Shown here: positions 49,126-58,568 of the stretch, piece after piece
Position numbering within the stretch: position 1 is the first letter of the stretch
Layout of the letters: each line of letters starts with the position of its first letter
Assembly (NCBI GenBank): GCA_037200975.1
Contig: JBBCGI010000001.1
Coordinates: 2,232,001-2,296,000 of the forward strand
Direction: 5' to 3'
DNA: 64,000 nucleotides
DNA from: Pseudomonadota bacterium
Lineage (GTDB): Bacteria; Pseudomonadota; Gammaproteobacteria; Steroidobacterales; Steroidobacteraceae
Notes under the pieces: model-generated
The model's database searches: none
Told to the model about the DNA's origin: nothing
Seen by the model: only the letters and a program-made list of their open reading frames with translations
Program-made: the position numbers and the translations under genes

Positions 49126-49353
49126 ATGGGCATCGGTTTTAGAGAATTACTCGTCATCCTCGTGATCGTGCTGCTCGTGTTCGGCGCCAAGAAACTGAAG
49201 ACGATCGGCTCGGATCTGGGCTCCGCGGTGCGCGGGTTCAAGAAGTCGATGAGCGACGGCGACGCCGAGGAATCCGTCAAGCAGCTCAAGGCGGACGCCG
49301 AGTTTCCCGACCCCGCGAAGTCAGAAGCGGAGAAGAGCGAGCACAAGGCGTGA
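49126..49353 (+). CDS. tatA: Sec-independent translocase TatA
   Basis: 75 residues with AGGAG six bases upstream. Single membrane helix [21 protein letters not shown] followed by an amphipathic helix ([12 protein letters not shown]) and an acidic tail. Pore-forming component of the twin-arginine system. Confidence 0.95.
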   Translation: MGIGFRELLVILVIVLLVFGAKKLKTIGSDLGSAVRGFKKSMSDGDAEESVKQLKADAEFPDPAKSEAEKSEHKA

Positions 49354-49380
49354 TCCGCGGCGCCTCGCGCCGAGATCTCC

Positions 49381-49848
49381 ATGTTTGAGGTTGGATTTTC
49401 AGAACTGCTGCTGATCTTCGCGATCGCGCTGGTGGTGCTGGGCCCGCAGAAGCTGCCCAAACTCGCCCAGCAGGTCGGTCGCTGGGTTGGCCGCGCGCGC
49501 GCGATGGCGCGCCAGTTCCGCGAACAGCTGGAAGAAGAGGCGTCGAACCTCGAGAGCAAGTTCGACGTCGACCCCGGCATCGACACCTCGCTCGATCCGA
49601 AACCCAAACCCGCGACGCCGGCGACTCCTGCCGCGGCTCCCGCCGCCGCACTGCCCGCCGCCGCGGTCGCGACGCCTGAACCGGAAGAGGAGTTCTATCC
49701 GCCGGATCACCACATGCACCCCTCGCAGCGCGCCGCCGATCCGGATCCGTACGCTGGCCCGGCCGCGGCGCCCACGCCGGCGCCCGCCGAGGAAGGCGGC
49801 ACGCAGAGCGAACTCGACCTGACTACCCCGGACCAGAAGTCGCCGTGA
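49381..49848 (+). CDS. tatB: Sec-independent translocase TatB
   Basis: 155 residues. Membrane helix EVGFSELLLIFAIALVVLGPQKLPKLA with the Glu and Pro typical of TatB, an amphipathic region and a long proline/alanine-rich tail with EPEEEFYPPDHHMHPS. Forms the substrate receptor with TatC. Confidence 0.95.
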   Translation: MFEVGFSELLLIFAIALVVLGPQKLPKLAQQVGRWVGRARAMARQFREQLEEEASNLESKFDVDPGIDTSLDPKPKPATPATPAAAPAAALPAAAVATPEPEEEFYPPDHHMHPSQRAADPDPYAGPAAAPTPAPAEEGGTQSELDLTTPDQKSP

Positions 49849-50630
49849 GCGACGAGAAGAAAAGCGAGGAGCTGGCGGAAGGCACGTTGATGTCGCATCT
49901 GCTCGAGCTGCGCGACCGGCTCATGAAGGCGATGCTGGCAATCCTGCTGCTGTTCCTGCCATGCGCGTATTTCGCCAACGACCTGTTCACGCTGATCGCG
50001 CAACCGCTGGTCGACAAACTACCCAAGGGCAGCACGCTCATCTCGACGACCGTGGTCGGCCCGTTCATGACGCCGTTCAAGGTGTCGTTCTACGTGGCGC
50101 TGTTCGCGGCGATGCCGGTGGTGATTTACCAGATCTGGGCCTTCGTCGCGCCCGGCCTGTACCGGCGCGAGAAACGTTTCGCGGTGCCGCTGCTGGTGTC
50201 TTCGGTGCTGCTGTTCTACATCGGCGTGTTGTTCGCCTACTACGCCGTGTTCCCCGTGATGTTCAACTTCTTCGTCGGCACCGTGCCGATCGCCGTGAAG
50301 TACCAGCCCGACATGGCGAGTTACCTCGATTTCGTGCTGATGATGTTCTTCGCGTTCGGCGTGGCCTTCGAGGTCCCGGTCGCGGTGGTGCTGCTGGTGC
50401 TCACGGGCATCGCGAAGGTGGAAAAGCTGGCCGCGAATCGCGGTTACGTGCTGATCGGCATTTTCGTGGTGGCGGCCTTCCTCACGCCGCCCGATGCGAT
50501 TTCACAATGCACGATGGCCATCCCGATGTACCTGCTCTACGAGGGCGGGCTGGTGATGGCGCGCATCATGCAGAAGATGCGCCGCGAAGCCGCGGAAGCG
50601 GCCGAGAAGGAAGAAGCCGGGGCGAGTTGA
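49845..50630 (+). CDS. tatC: Sec-independent translocase TatC
   Basis: 261 residues, GTG start overlapping the tatB stop (GTGA). Six membrane helices; SHLLELRDRLMKAMLAILL near 16-35 and FLTPPDAISQCTMAIPMYLLYE near 212-233 are conserved. Receptor for twin-arginine signal peptides. Confidence 0.97.
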   Translation: MSDEKKSEELAEGTLMSHLLELRDRLMKAMLAILLLFLPCAYFANDLFTLIAQPLVDKLPKGSTLISTTVVGPFMTPFKVSFYVALFAAMPVVIYQIWAFVAPGLYRREKRFAVPLLVSSVLLFYIGVLFAYYAVFPVMFNFFVGTVPIAVKYQPDMASYLDFVLMMFFAFGVAFEVPVAVVLLVLTGIAKVEKLAANRGYVLIGIFVVAAFLTPPDAISQCTMAIPMYLLYEGGLVMARIMQKMRREAAEAAEKEEAGAS

Positions 50631-50787
50631 TCGCACGCCGGTTCGTTGGCGCTGTAAATAAAGCCACCCGGAAAGCCCTGGCAGCGCTGTTCCCTTGATT
50701 CGTGCGCCTTGCTGGCGCGGGCAGCCATAGGTCAGACTCGGCGCCATCGCGGCGCAACAGCGCCTACAAAATTCGGGGCACATAAGA

Positions 50788-52317
50788 ATGAACGATCCGA
50801 ACTCGACGACCATCGTGTCGCCGGACTACAGCCGCAGTTTCTTCGGACATCCGCGCGGCCTCGCGACTCTCTTCATGACCGAGTTCTTCGAGCGCTTCAC
50901 CTATTACGGGTTGCGCACGATGCTCGTGTTGTTCCTCGCCGCTTCGACCACCGCGGCGAATCCGGGCTACGGCGTCGACAATGAAACCGCCGGCGCGGTG
51001 TACGCATTGTTCGCCGGCTGCGCCTACCTGGTCACGGTGCCCGGCGGCTGGATAGCCGATCGGCTGATCGGCCAGCGCAATGCGGTTTTCATCGGTGGCG
51101 TCTTCATCACCATCGGCAACTTCATCTGCGCGATCCCCGCGACGCCCGCGGTGTTCTACGGCGGCCTCGCCTTCACGGTGCTCGGCATCGGCCTGTTGAA
51201 ACCGAACGTCTCGAGCGTCGTCGGTGCGTTGTATGAAGGCCAGCCCGGCGCGCGGCGCGACGCGGGTTTCTCGATCTTCTACATGGGCATCAATCTCGGC
51301 GCGGCGCTCGGGCCGATCATTGCTGCCGGCCTCGGCGAAGACATCAACTGGCGTCTCGGCTTCGGCATCTGCGGCGTCGCGATGATCATCGGCCTCATCC
51401 AGTTCAAGCTGACGGAAAAATATCTGGGAACGTCCGGGCTGGCTCCGCTGGTGCCGCCCGAACAACGCAAGCGCACCTGGATCATGGTGGCGGCCGTGTT
51501 CGTGCTGGCGCTGATCGGCGCGGCGACCTTGTTCCTCGGTGAGAACGTGCCTTCCGAGAAATCGCTGGCCCAGGGCCTGTTCGTCGCGGAGGTGGCGCTG
51601 GCGGTCGCGTTCTTCGGTTACGTATTGTTGTTTGGCGGGCTGGATACCGCCGACAAGAAACGCGTCGGCGTCATCATCATCTTCTTCCTGTGTGCGGCCC
51701 TCTTCTGGGGCGGCTTCGAGCAGCAGGCGACGACCTTCAACATCTTCGCGCTCGACTTCACGGATCGCTCGTTCCTCGGCCGCTTCTACAACGAGGGCAT
51801 GCATCCGGCCGCGTACTACCAGGCCATCAATCCGATCGGCATCATCCTGTTCGCGCCGTTCTTCGCGTGGATCTGGGTGGCGCTGGGCGCGCGCAACCTG
51901 GATCCGTCCGCGCCGTTCAAGATGGGCTTCGGACTCTTGATGCTGGGCTTCGGGTTCCTGATCATGATGTTCGCCGCACAGCTGGTGGTCTCCACCGATG
52001 GCAAGGTCGGCCCGCAGTGGCTGTTCATGGCTTACCTCATCCATACGTTCGGCGAGTTGTGCCTCTCCCCGGTCGGTCTCTCCAACGTGACCAAACTGTC
52101 GCCGCCGAAATTCGTCAGCCGCATGATGGGCACGTGGTTCCTCGGCGCCGCGATCGGCAACACGGTCGCGGGACTGGTGGGCGGGCACACCGCCTCACTC
52201 ACCAAGTCCGAATTGCCGCACCAGTTCTGGATCATGACCCTGATCGGCGGCGGCGCCGGCGTGGTGATCATGTTGTTCGCCGGCACCCTGCGCGGCTGGA
52301 TTGGAGACCGCAAATGA
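50788..52317 (+). CDS. POT/PTR family peptide transporter
   Basis: 509 residues with about 14 membrane helices. Signature FFERFTYYGLRTMLVLFL near residues 31-48 (ExxERFxYY) and GAxYAxx-type GAVYALFAGCAYL. Imports di- and tripeptides with protons. First of an operon with an ACE-like dipeptidase and an OPT transporter. Confidence 0.94.
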   Translation: MNDPNSTTIVSPDYSRSFFGHPRGLATLFMTEFFERFTYYGLRTMLVLFLAASTTAANPGYGVDNETAGAVYALFAGCAYLVTVPGGWIADRLIGQRNAVFIGGVFITIGNFICAIPATPAVFYGGLAFTVLGIGLLKPNVSSVVGALYEGQPGARRDAGFSIFYMGINLGAALGPIIAAGLGEDINWRLGFGICGVAMIIGLIQFKLTEKYLGTSGLAPLVPPEQRKRTWIMVAAVFVLALIGAATLFLGENVPSEKSLAQGLFVAEVALAVAFFGYVLLFGGLDTADKKRVGVIIIFFLCAALFWGGFEQQATTFNIFALDFTDRSFLGRFYNEGMHPAAYYQAINPIGIILFAPFFAWIWVALGARNLDPSAPFKMGFGLLMLGFGFLIMMFAAQLVVSTDGKVGPQWLFMAYLIHTFGELCLSPVGLSNVTKLSPPKFVSRMMGTWFLGAAIGNTVAGLVGGHTASLTKSELPHQFWIMTLIGGGAGVVIMLFAGTLRGWIGDRK

Positions 52318-54176
52318 GCACCGCTAACTACCTGCGCGGCGCGGCCGCGATCGCCGTGGCCGTCGGCGCCGCTTTCACGCTCACCGCCTGCCCCGGCCCG
52401 GGGCCCAAGCCGCCGCCGAAGAAGAACGACCCCAACGGCTTCGTGGCCAGGGTCAATCAGGAACTGGTCGACATCAATCGCGAGAGCAACGCCGCGGGCT
52501 GGACGATGGCCACCGACATCACGGTGGACACGCAGTTCCTCAATTCGAAGGCCACCGACCGGTATCTCGAGTTCTACAGCCGCAAGGCCGGCGAAGCGAA
52601 GGTGTTTGACGGGGACAAGCTCGATCCGTCGACGGAGCGCGCGCTCAAGCTGATCAAGATTGCGGCCAGCGCGCCGGCGCCGGCCGACGCCGCGAAACGC
52701 TCGGAGCTCGCGACGCTCTCGACCGAGCTCGAGGCGATGTACGGCGAGGGCAAGTACTGCCCGCCCGGGTCCAACAAAGATGGCAAGGGCGAAGGCTGCA
52801 AGAACCTCGACGAGCTGTCCGACATCATCGCCACCAGCCGCAATTACCAGGAGCTGACCGACGCCTGGGTGCAATGGCACACCATCTCGAAGCCGATGCG
52901 CGCGAAATACGAGCGCTTCGTCGAGTTGTCGAACGAGGGTGCGAAGGAGCTGGGTTTCGCGGACGTCGGTGACATGTGGCGTTCGAAGTACGACATGCCC
53001 GCGGCGGATTTCGAGAAAGAGGCCGCGCGGCTGTACGGCCAGGTGCAGCCGCTGTACGAAGGCCTGCACTGCTACGCGCGCAAACGCCTCGCGCAGAAGT
53101 ACGGCAAGGACAAGGTGCCCGAGGGCAAACCGATCCCCGCGCAGTTGTTAGGCAACATGTGGGCGCAGCAGTGGAACCGCGTGTACGACGACCTGCTCAA
53201 GCCGTATCCGGCCGTCAAGATCGAATCGGCCGACCGTTACCTGCAGGCGCAGAAGTGGGACGCGGTGCGCATGACGAAGTCCGCGGAGAGCTTCTACACC
53301 TCGATCGGATTCCCGGCGCTGCCGCAGACCTTCTGGGAGCGCTCGATGCTGGTACGCCCGCGCGATCGCGAAGTGCAGTGCCACGCCAGCGCCTGGGACA
53401 TGGACGACAAGGACGACGTGCGCATCAAGATGTGCATGAAGCCGATCGAAGAGGATCTCTTCACCATCTACCACGAGCTCGGCCACGTCTATTACTACAT
53501 CTGGTACAAGGACCAGCCGCAGCTGTTCCAGGACGGCGCGCACGACGGCTTCCATGAAGCGATCGGCGATACCGTGAATCTTTCGGTGACGCCGGCCTAT
53601 CTACGCCAGATCGGCCTCGCGGGCCCGGTGCCGCCGTCGAAGGAAGCCGTCATCAATCAGCAGATGAAGATGGCGCTCGACAAGGTCGCGTTCCTGCCGT
53701 TCGGCAAACTCATCGACGAGTGGCGCTGGGGCGTGTTCGACGGCCGCATCAAGCCGTCCGAATACAACAAGGCCTGGTGGGACCTGCGCGAGAAGTATCA
53801 GGGCGTCTCGCGTCCGGTGCCGGGCAGCGAAGAGGACTTCGATCCGGGCGCGAAGTACCACGTACCTGGCAACACCTCGTATACGCGTTATTTCCTGTCG
53901 TTCATCGTGCAGTTCCAGTTCCACAAGGCGTTGTGCGAAGCCGCGGGCTTCAAGGGCCCGCTGTCGGAATGCTCGATCTTCGGCAGCAAGGCGGCCGGCG
54001 AGAAATATGCGGCCATGCTCAAGCTCGGCGCGAGCCAGCCCTGGCAGGATTCGCTCGAGCAGCTGACGGGTACACGCACGATGGATGCTTCCGCGATCAT
54101 GGAATACTTCCAGCCGCTCGAAGGGTGGCTGGCGGAGCAGAACAAGGGCGAAACCTGCGGCTGGGACCGGGAGTAG
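52314..54176 (+). CDS. M2 family peptidyl-dipeptidase (ACE-like)
   Basis: 620 residues. Lipoprotein-like N-terminus (AAFTLTACPGPGP). The zinc motif HELGHVYYYIWY (HExxH) lies near residue 387, with EAIGDTVNL carrying the third ligand and YTRYFLSFIVQFQFHKALC near the end, all hallmarks of angiotensin-converting enzyme. Removes C-terminal dipeptides. Starts by ATGA overlap with the transporter stop; the upstream frame is a shadow of the transporter. Confidence 0.93.
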   Translation: MSTANYLRGAAAIAVAVGAAFTLTACPGPGPKPPPKKNDPNGFVARVNQELVDINRESNAAGWTMATDITVDTQFLNSKATDRYLEFYSRKAGEAKVFDGDKLDPSTERALKLIKIAASAPAPADAAKRSELATLSTELEAMYGEGKYCPPGSNKDGKGEGCKNLDELSDIIATSRNYQELTDAWVQWHTISKPMRAKYERFVELSNEGAKELGFADVGDMWRSKYDMPAADFEKEAARLYGQVQPLYEGLHCYARKRLAQKYGKDKVPEGKPIPAQLLGNMWAQQWNRVYDDLLKPYPAVKIESADRYLQAQKWDAVRMTKSAESFYTSIGFPALPQTFWERSMLVRPRDREVQCHASAWDMDDKDDVRIKMCMKPIEEDLFTIYHELGHVYYYIWYKDQPQLFQDGAHDGFHEAIGDTVNLSVTPAYLRQIGLAGPVPPSKEAVINQQMKMALDKVAFLPFGKLIDEWRWGVFDGRIKPSEYNKAWWDLREKYQGVSRPVPGSEEDFDPGAKYHVPGNTSYTRYFLSFIVQFQFHKALCEAAGFKGPLSECSIFGSKAAGEKYAAMLKLGASQPWQDSLEQLTGTRTMDASAIMEYFQPLEGWLAEQNKGETCGWDRE

Positions 54177-54180
54177 ATAG

Positions 54181-56148
54181 ATGAACGTATCCGCCGCGCC
54201 GGCGCCGCAGCTCACTGCGCGCGCCATCATCCTGTCGATCGTGCTCGCGGTGATACTCGCCGCTGCCAATACCTACCTCGGCCTGTTCGCCGGCATGACG
54301 ATCGCGTCGGCGATTCCCGCGGCGGTGGTCTCGATGGCGGTGCTGCGTGCGCTCGGCGGCGGCGGCATCCTCGAGAACAACATCGTGCAGACCGGCGCGT
54401 CGGCCGCGACGTCCATCGCCTCGGGCGTCATCTTCACGGTACCCGCGCTGGTGATCATGGGTTACTGGCCGGACTTCAAGTACTGGTGGGTGTGCGCGAT
54501 CGCCGGCCTCGGCGGATTGTTAGGCGTGTTGTTCTCGGTGCCGTTGCGCCGCTCGTTGATCGTCGATCAGCAGATGGCGTTCCCGGAAGGCAAGGCCGCG
54601 GCCGAAGTGCTGCGTGCCGGCGAGAATCCGAAGGAAGGCGTGAAGGTGCTGGGCGTTTCGGCGCTCATCGGCGGCGTCGGGAAGATGATCGCCGCGAGTG
54701 GCATGCGGCTGGTGCCGGACAGCGCGCTGGCCAGCGGCTTCGTCGGCAAGTATCTCGGCTACATGGGCACGAATATTTCGCCGGCGTTGCTGGGCGTCGG
54801 GTACATCGTCGGGCTCAACATCGGGATTGTCGTCGTGTCCGGCAGCATCCTGTCGTTCAACATCGCGATTCCGCTTTATCACGCGTATTTCCTGGCGGAT
54901 AACCCGGAACTTGCGGCAACCGTCGCGGGCGCCTGCCAGGGGCTCACGGGCGAGCAGTGCGCGGAGACGACGGCGCAAATCCTGCGCGGCGCACAGATCC
55001 GGTATCTGGGTGTCGGCGCGATGCTGGTCGGCGGGTTGTGGGCGTTGATCACGCTGCGCAAGTCCATCGTTTCGGGTGTGAAGAGCGGCCTGGCCGCGGC
55101 GCGCGCCGGCAGCGACACGATCGTGGCGCACACCGATCGCGACCTGCCGATGAAATGGGTGCTGGTCGGCATCGTGGCGTTCACGCTGCCGCTGGCGGTG
55201 CTCTATACCGGCATCGTCGGCAGCGTCGGGGTCGGCCTCGCGATGTCCGTCATCATGGTGGTCGCGGGATTCCTGTTCTGCTCGGTGTCCGCGTACATGG
55301 CGGGGCTGGTCGGTTCATCCAACAACCCGGTGTCGGGTATCACGATCGCGACCATCCTGTTCGCCGCGCTCGTGTTGTTGGCGTTCCTCGGCAAGGACTC
55401 GGCCATCGGGCCGGTGGCAGCGGTGATGATCGGCGCGGTGGTGTGCTGCGCGGCCTGCGTCGCCGGCGACAACCTGCAGGATCTGAAGGCGGGGTACCTG
55501 GTGGGCGCTACGCCGTGGCGTCAGCAGGTGATGCTGGCGATCGGTTCGGTGTGCTGCGCACTCGTCATGGCGCCGGTGCTGAACATGCTCGCGCAGAGCT
55601 ACGGCATCGGGCCGCGCACGCTCGAACATCCGCGTTCGCTCGAAGCGGCGCAGGCGAATCTCATGGCGTCGGTCGCGAAGGGTTTGTTCGGCGGACACCT
55701 GCCCTGGACGATGATCATGATCGGTGCCGGCATCGGCATCGCGGTGATCATTCTCGATCAGGTGTTGAAGGCGCGCGGCGCCAAGTTCCGCGTGCCGGTA
55801 CTGGCGGCGGCCATCGGCATCTACCTGCCGCTCGAGACCATGGTGCCGATTTTCCTGGGCGGCCTGCTCAACCATCTCGTCACGCGCACGTTCGGCAAGA
55901 ACCTGAGCGAAGACGAAGTCGAGAAGCGCAATCGCATCGGCACCTTGTTCGCGGCGGGCCTCATCACCGGCGAGGCACTGATCGGCATCTTCATCGGCTT
56001 CGCGATCTACGGCACCAAGAGCGCCGACGTGTTCGCGCTGCCGGCAGGCCTGCAGCTCGGCGGATCGCTCGGCGAATGGGCCGGCCTCGCGGTCCTGGGC
56101 GTCGTGGGCTACTGGCTGTACCGCGCCGGGAAACGCGGCCCGGCGTAG
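54181..56148 (+). CDS. OPT family oligopeptide transporter
   Basis: 655 residues, about 15 membrane helices. Opening LTARAIILSIVLAVILAAANTYLGLFAGMTIASAIPAAVVS and VMAPVLNMLAQSYGIG are OPT hallmarks. Starts 4 bases after the dipeptidase stop. May move oligopeptides or metal-peptide complexes; direction inferred. Confidence 0.93.
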   Translation: MNVSAAPAPQLTARAIILSIVLAVILAAANTYLGLFAGMTIASAIPAAVVSMAVLRALGGGGILENNIVQTGASAATSIASGVIFTVPALVIMGYWPDFKYWWVCAIAGLGGLLGVLFSVPLRRSLIVDQQMAFPEGKAAAEVLRAGENPKEGVKVLGVSALIGGVGKMIAASGMRLVPDSALASGFVGKYLGYMGTNISPALLGVGYIVGLNIGIVVVSGSILSFNIAIPLYHAYFLADNPELAATVAGACQGLTGEQCAETTAQILRGAQIRYLGVGAMLVGGLWALITLRKSIVSGVKSGLAAARAGSDTIVAHTDRDLPMKWVLVGIVAFTLPLAVLYTGIVGSVGVGLAMSVIMVVAGFLFCSVSAYMAGLVGSSNNPVSGITIATILFAALVLLAFLGKDSAIGPVAAVMIGAVVCCAACVAGDNLQDLKAGYLVGATPWRQQVMLAIGSVCCALVMAPVLNMLAQSYGIGPRTLEHPRSLEAAQANLMASVAKGLFGGHLPWTMIMIGAGIGIAVIILDQVLKARGAKFRVPVLAAAIGIYLPLETMVPIFLGGLLNHLVTRTFGKNLSEDEVEKRNRIGTLFAAGLITGEALIGIFIGFAIYGTKSADVFALPAGLQLGGSLGEWAGLAVLGVVGYWLYRAGKRGPA

Positions 56149-56152
56149 AGAG

Positions 56153-56231
56153 GGTGCCGGGTGAGGAAAGTGGGGAGAGGCGCGCGTAGCATGCGCGCTT
56201 ACGTCTCTCCCCACTTTCCCCACCCGGCACC
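56153..56231. repeat. REP-like inverted repeat after the OPT gene
   Basis: Arms 56153-56179 and 56205-56231 (27 bases) pair at 26 positions. The ends read GGTGCCGGG and CCCGGCACC. It begins four bases after the OPT stop; a GC-rich partly palindromic interior joins the arms. May also end transcription. Confidence 0.85.
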
Positions 56232-56246
56232 TTAGATTCCGCCACC

Positions 56247-57194
56247 ATGATTCCCGAATCCTCGCATCGGGCGAAACTCCTCGTGTGTTTCGCCACGGTC
56301 TATCTCGTCTGGGGTTCCACCTACCTGGTCGCGAGCATCGGGCTGCATGCGCTGCCGCCGTTCCTGTTTGGCGGCATCCGCTTCGCCGTCGCGGGGGTAC
56401 TGCTGGGCGCCACGGCGTTGCTGCTGGGCCAGAAATTCGAGCTCGACGCCACCGAATGGCGCCACATGTTCGTGGTCGCGATCGGCAATGTCGTCATCGC
56501 GAATGGCTTCACCAACATCGCCATGCAACACATCGCCTCCAACCAGACGGCGATCCTCAATGCATCCGCGGCGCTGTGGATCGCGCTGCTCGCGACGCGC
56601 GGGCGGCGCGCGCATGCCATCGATCGGCGCACATTGATCGGCCTCGTGATCGGCTTCGCGGGCACCGCGCTCCTCATCTGGCCAGCGGGCGGCACGTTGC
56701 AGACCAGTCACCTCGGCATGCAGTTGCTGGTGCTGGTGGCGGTGTTTTCGTGGTCGGCATCGACGGTGTACATCCGCAATGTGCACTCGAAGCTCGACGT
56801 GCTGCCGTTCACCGCCGTGCAGATGTTGTTGGGCGGCATCATGATGCTGGCGATCGGCTTCGCGAAAGGCGAGGCGGCGCTGTGGTCATGGTCGAAGCCC
56901 GGACTGGCCGCGATGGCGTATCTGACACTGCTGAGCTCGTGCCTCGCGTACACAGCGTTTGCGTGGCTGGCGCGGAACACGACGCCCGCGCTGGTCGGGA
57001 CTTACAGCTACGTGAACCCGGCGATCGCCGCGGTGCTCGGCTGGTGGTTCCTGCACGAGAAGTTAGGCGTGAACCAGCTTGCCGGGATGGTGGTGATGTT
57101 CCTCGGTGTCGCGCTGGTGAGCTGGCCGAAGAAAGATGTGAAGCGGCTGGATGAGGACGAGCAGAAGGATCCGTCGACCGCCGGCTGCGGGTGA
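56247..57194 (+). CDS. EamA/DMT family transporter (YedA-like)
   Basis: 315 residues with ten membrane helices in two EamA repeats. VYLVWGSTYLVASIGL near 17-32 and the second-repeat SSCLAYTAFAWLARNTTPALVGTYSYVNPAIAAVLGWW. An exporter of amino acids or drugs; substrate unknown. Confidence 0.92.
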   Translation: MIPESSHRAKLLVCFATVYLVWGSTYLVASIGLHALPPFLFGGIRFAVAGVLLGATALLLGQKFELDATEWRHMFVVAIGNVVIANGFTNIAMQHIASNQTAILNASAALWIALLATRGRRAHAIDRRTLIGLVIGFAGTALLIWPAGGTLQTSHLGMQLLVLVAVFSWSASTVYIRNVHSKLDVLPFTAVQMLLGGIMMLAIGFAKGEAALWSWSKPGLAAMAYLTLLSSCLAYTAFAWLARNTTPALVGTYSYVNPAIAAVLGWWFLHEKLGVNQLAGMVVMFLGVALVSWPKKDVKRLDEDEQKDPSTAGCG

Positions 57195-57222
57195 GGAAGT
57201 GGGGGCCCAGGTCGGTGCAGCA

Positions 57223-57312
57223 GTAAGTCGGTGCCGGGTCGGACTTTCGAATTGCACTCATGAGAGTGAATCGATCGTTGCCGCCGCTAAGTCCGACCCG
57301 GCACCGACTTAC
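57223..57312. repeat. REP-like inverted repeat between convergent genes
   Basis: Perfect arms of 24 bases (57223-57246 with 57289-57312) containing GGTGCCGGG/CCCGGCACC, flanking a near-palindromic 42-base middle. It ends one base before the stop of the gene on the minus strand and follows the EamA gene by 28 bases. Could terminate both. Confidence 0.88.
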
Positions 57313-57313
57313 G

Positions 57314-58087
57314 CTACCGGCAGGCTGACACCAGCGGCAGCGCGCGCAACGCGGACAGATCGACGGTGGCGTCGCTGCGATCCGCATCGGGGAAATCGAT
57401 CTGCGCTTCGAGCATCGAACCCGACACGTTGCGTACATTGGTGATACCGCGATAACGCACCAGGCGCCGATCGCGCTGGCGATAACTCACATCGATGTCG
57501 GACAGGAACCAGCCGAGCGGACCGGCCACGGACAGGCGAAACACGCTGGCGACGTCGCCGCCGATGGTCGCGTCGGCGACCTTGCGCACTTTGAAGTTCA
57601 CGCTGTGGAGCCGGCTCGGCACGAGGAACGGCACTTCGATCGAACCGCCCTTCTCGAGCAGGTCCCAACGCGTGCGCACGAACTCGTCGAAGCCCGCGTC
57701 GGCGACCATCAAGGGGACGGGCGGCAATACCTCGCTGCGCATTTTCGCCGCAGACCCTGCGCGCGCGAATACTTCCATTCCAACGGCATTGCGCCGCAGA
57801 CCTTCGGAAAATCCGCTGCGCGCGTCTTCGAAAGCGAACGCGGGCGCAATTCGTTCGTCCGTGTAGTCGAGGTCTTTGCGAGCGAAAGGCGCCAGGCCCA
57901 CAGCGCAGCGATACAGCACGACGCGAGTCTCATCGGCGCTACCGCCACCCGAGATCGAATGAGACTCGACATAGAGCAGATCGCGACCATCGAGGCTGCG
58001 TGCATAACCCGTGAACGACGCGTCGCTCGCGCCAGCAAGCCCTGCGAACAGACTGAACGCGCCGGCGATGTGGAGTTGCGTGCGCAT
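57314..58087 (-). CDS. Hypothetical exported protein
   Basis: 257 residues. A signal peptide (LHIAGAFSLFAGLAGASDA) then a strand-rich mature part with YARSLDGRDLLYVESHSI, YTDERIAPAFAFEDARSGF and LGWFLSDIDVSYRQRDRRLVRYRG. No family recognised by name; the pattern resembles periplasmic lipid- or polymer-binding proteins. ATG at 58085-58087 is preferred to a frame extension upstream. Confidence 0.65.
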   Translation of the reverse strand: MRTQLHIAGAFSLFAGLAGASDASFTGYARSLDGRDLLYVESHSISGGGSADETRVVLYRCAVGLAPFARKDLDYTDERIAPAFAFEDARSGFSEGLRRNAVGMEVFARAGSAAKMRSEVLPPVPLMVADAGFDEFVRTRWDLLEKGGSIEVPFLVPSRLHSVNFKVRKVADATIGGDVASVFRLSVAGPLGWFLSDIDVSYRQRDRRLVRYRGITNVRNVSGSMLEAQIDFPDADRSDATVDLSALRALPLVSACR

Positions 58088-58161
58088 GGAAGGTGATACG
58101 CACAGTACGCCAATCCGGATGCCGCGCACGCCAAGGCGCATCCCCACTTGCCAGGAAACGA

Positions 58162-58186
58162 GGAACGGCCCAAAGGGGGCCGGTCC
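58162..58186 (-). other. Short hairpin after the YvlD gene
   Basis: Arms of 10 bases (58162-58171 and 58177-58186) with one mismatch, just downstream of the YvlD stop at 58190. No clear T-tract follows. It may be a weak terminator or RNA end element. Confidence 0.35.
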
Positions 58187-58189
58187 CCA

Positions 58190-58567
58190 TCAATCGCGGC
58201 GGTGGCGGATGATTTCCACGCGGCCGCGCGAGCCGATGAACCAGGAGCCGATCCAGCTCACCAGGCTCACGATGAGCGAGCCGCCGACGGCGGTCCAGAA
58301 GCCGGCGATCTTGAACCCCGGCAGCATCAGCGCCACGAGGCCGATCATCGCGGCGTTGATTACCAGCAGGAACAGCCCGAGCGTGAACAGCAGCGCCGGC
58401 AGCGACAGCAGCAACGCGAACGGCCGTACGATGGCGTTGACCACGCCTAACAACAATCCGGCGATGATCAGCGTCGCCGGCGTGTCGATGACGAAGCCGT
58501 CGAGCAGCGCCGTCGCGGCCCACAGGCCAAGCGCAGCGATGAGCGCGCGCAACAGGAAACCTGCCAT
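58190..58567 (-). CDS. YvlD / phage holin family membrane protein
   Basis: 125 residues, four membrane helices with the family pattern GLLLGVVNAIVRPFALLLSLPALLFTLGLFLLVINAAM. YvlD-type inner membrane protein, linked to envelope stress in other bacteria; role here unknown. One base separates it from the SRPBCC gene. Confidence 0.85.
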   Translation of the reverse strand: MAGFLLRALIAALGLWAATALLDGFVIDTPATLIIAGLLLGVVNAIVRPFALLLSLPALLFTLGLFLLVINAAMIGLVALMLPGFKIAGFWTAVGGSLIVSLVSWIGSWFIGSRGRVEIIRHRRD

Positions 58568-58568
58568 G

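Noticed and set aside
51690-52313. Upstream extension of the ACE-like peptidase frame
   Set aside because: Lies wholly inside the POT transporter in another frame; a lipoprotein-like start at 52314 fits better.
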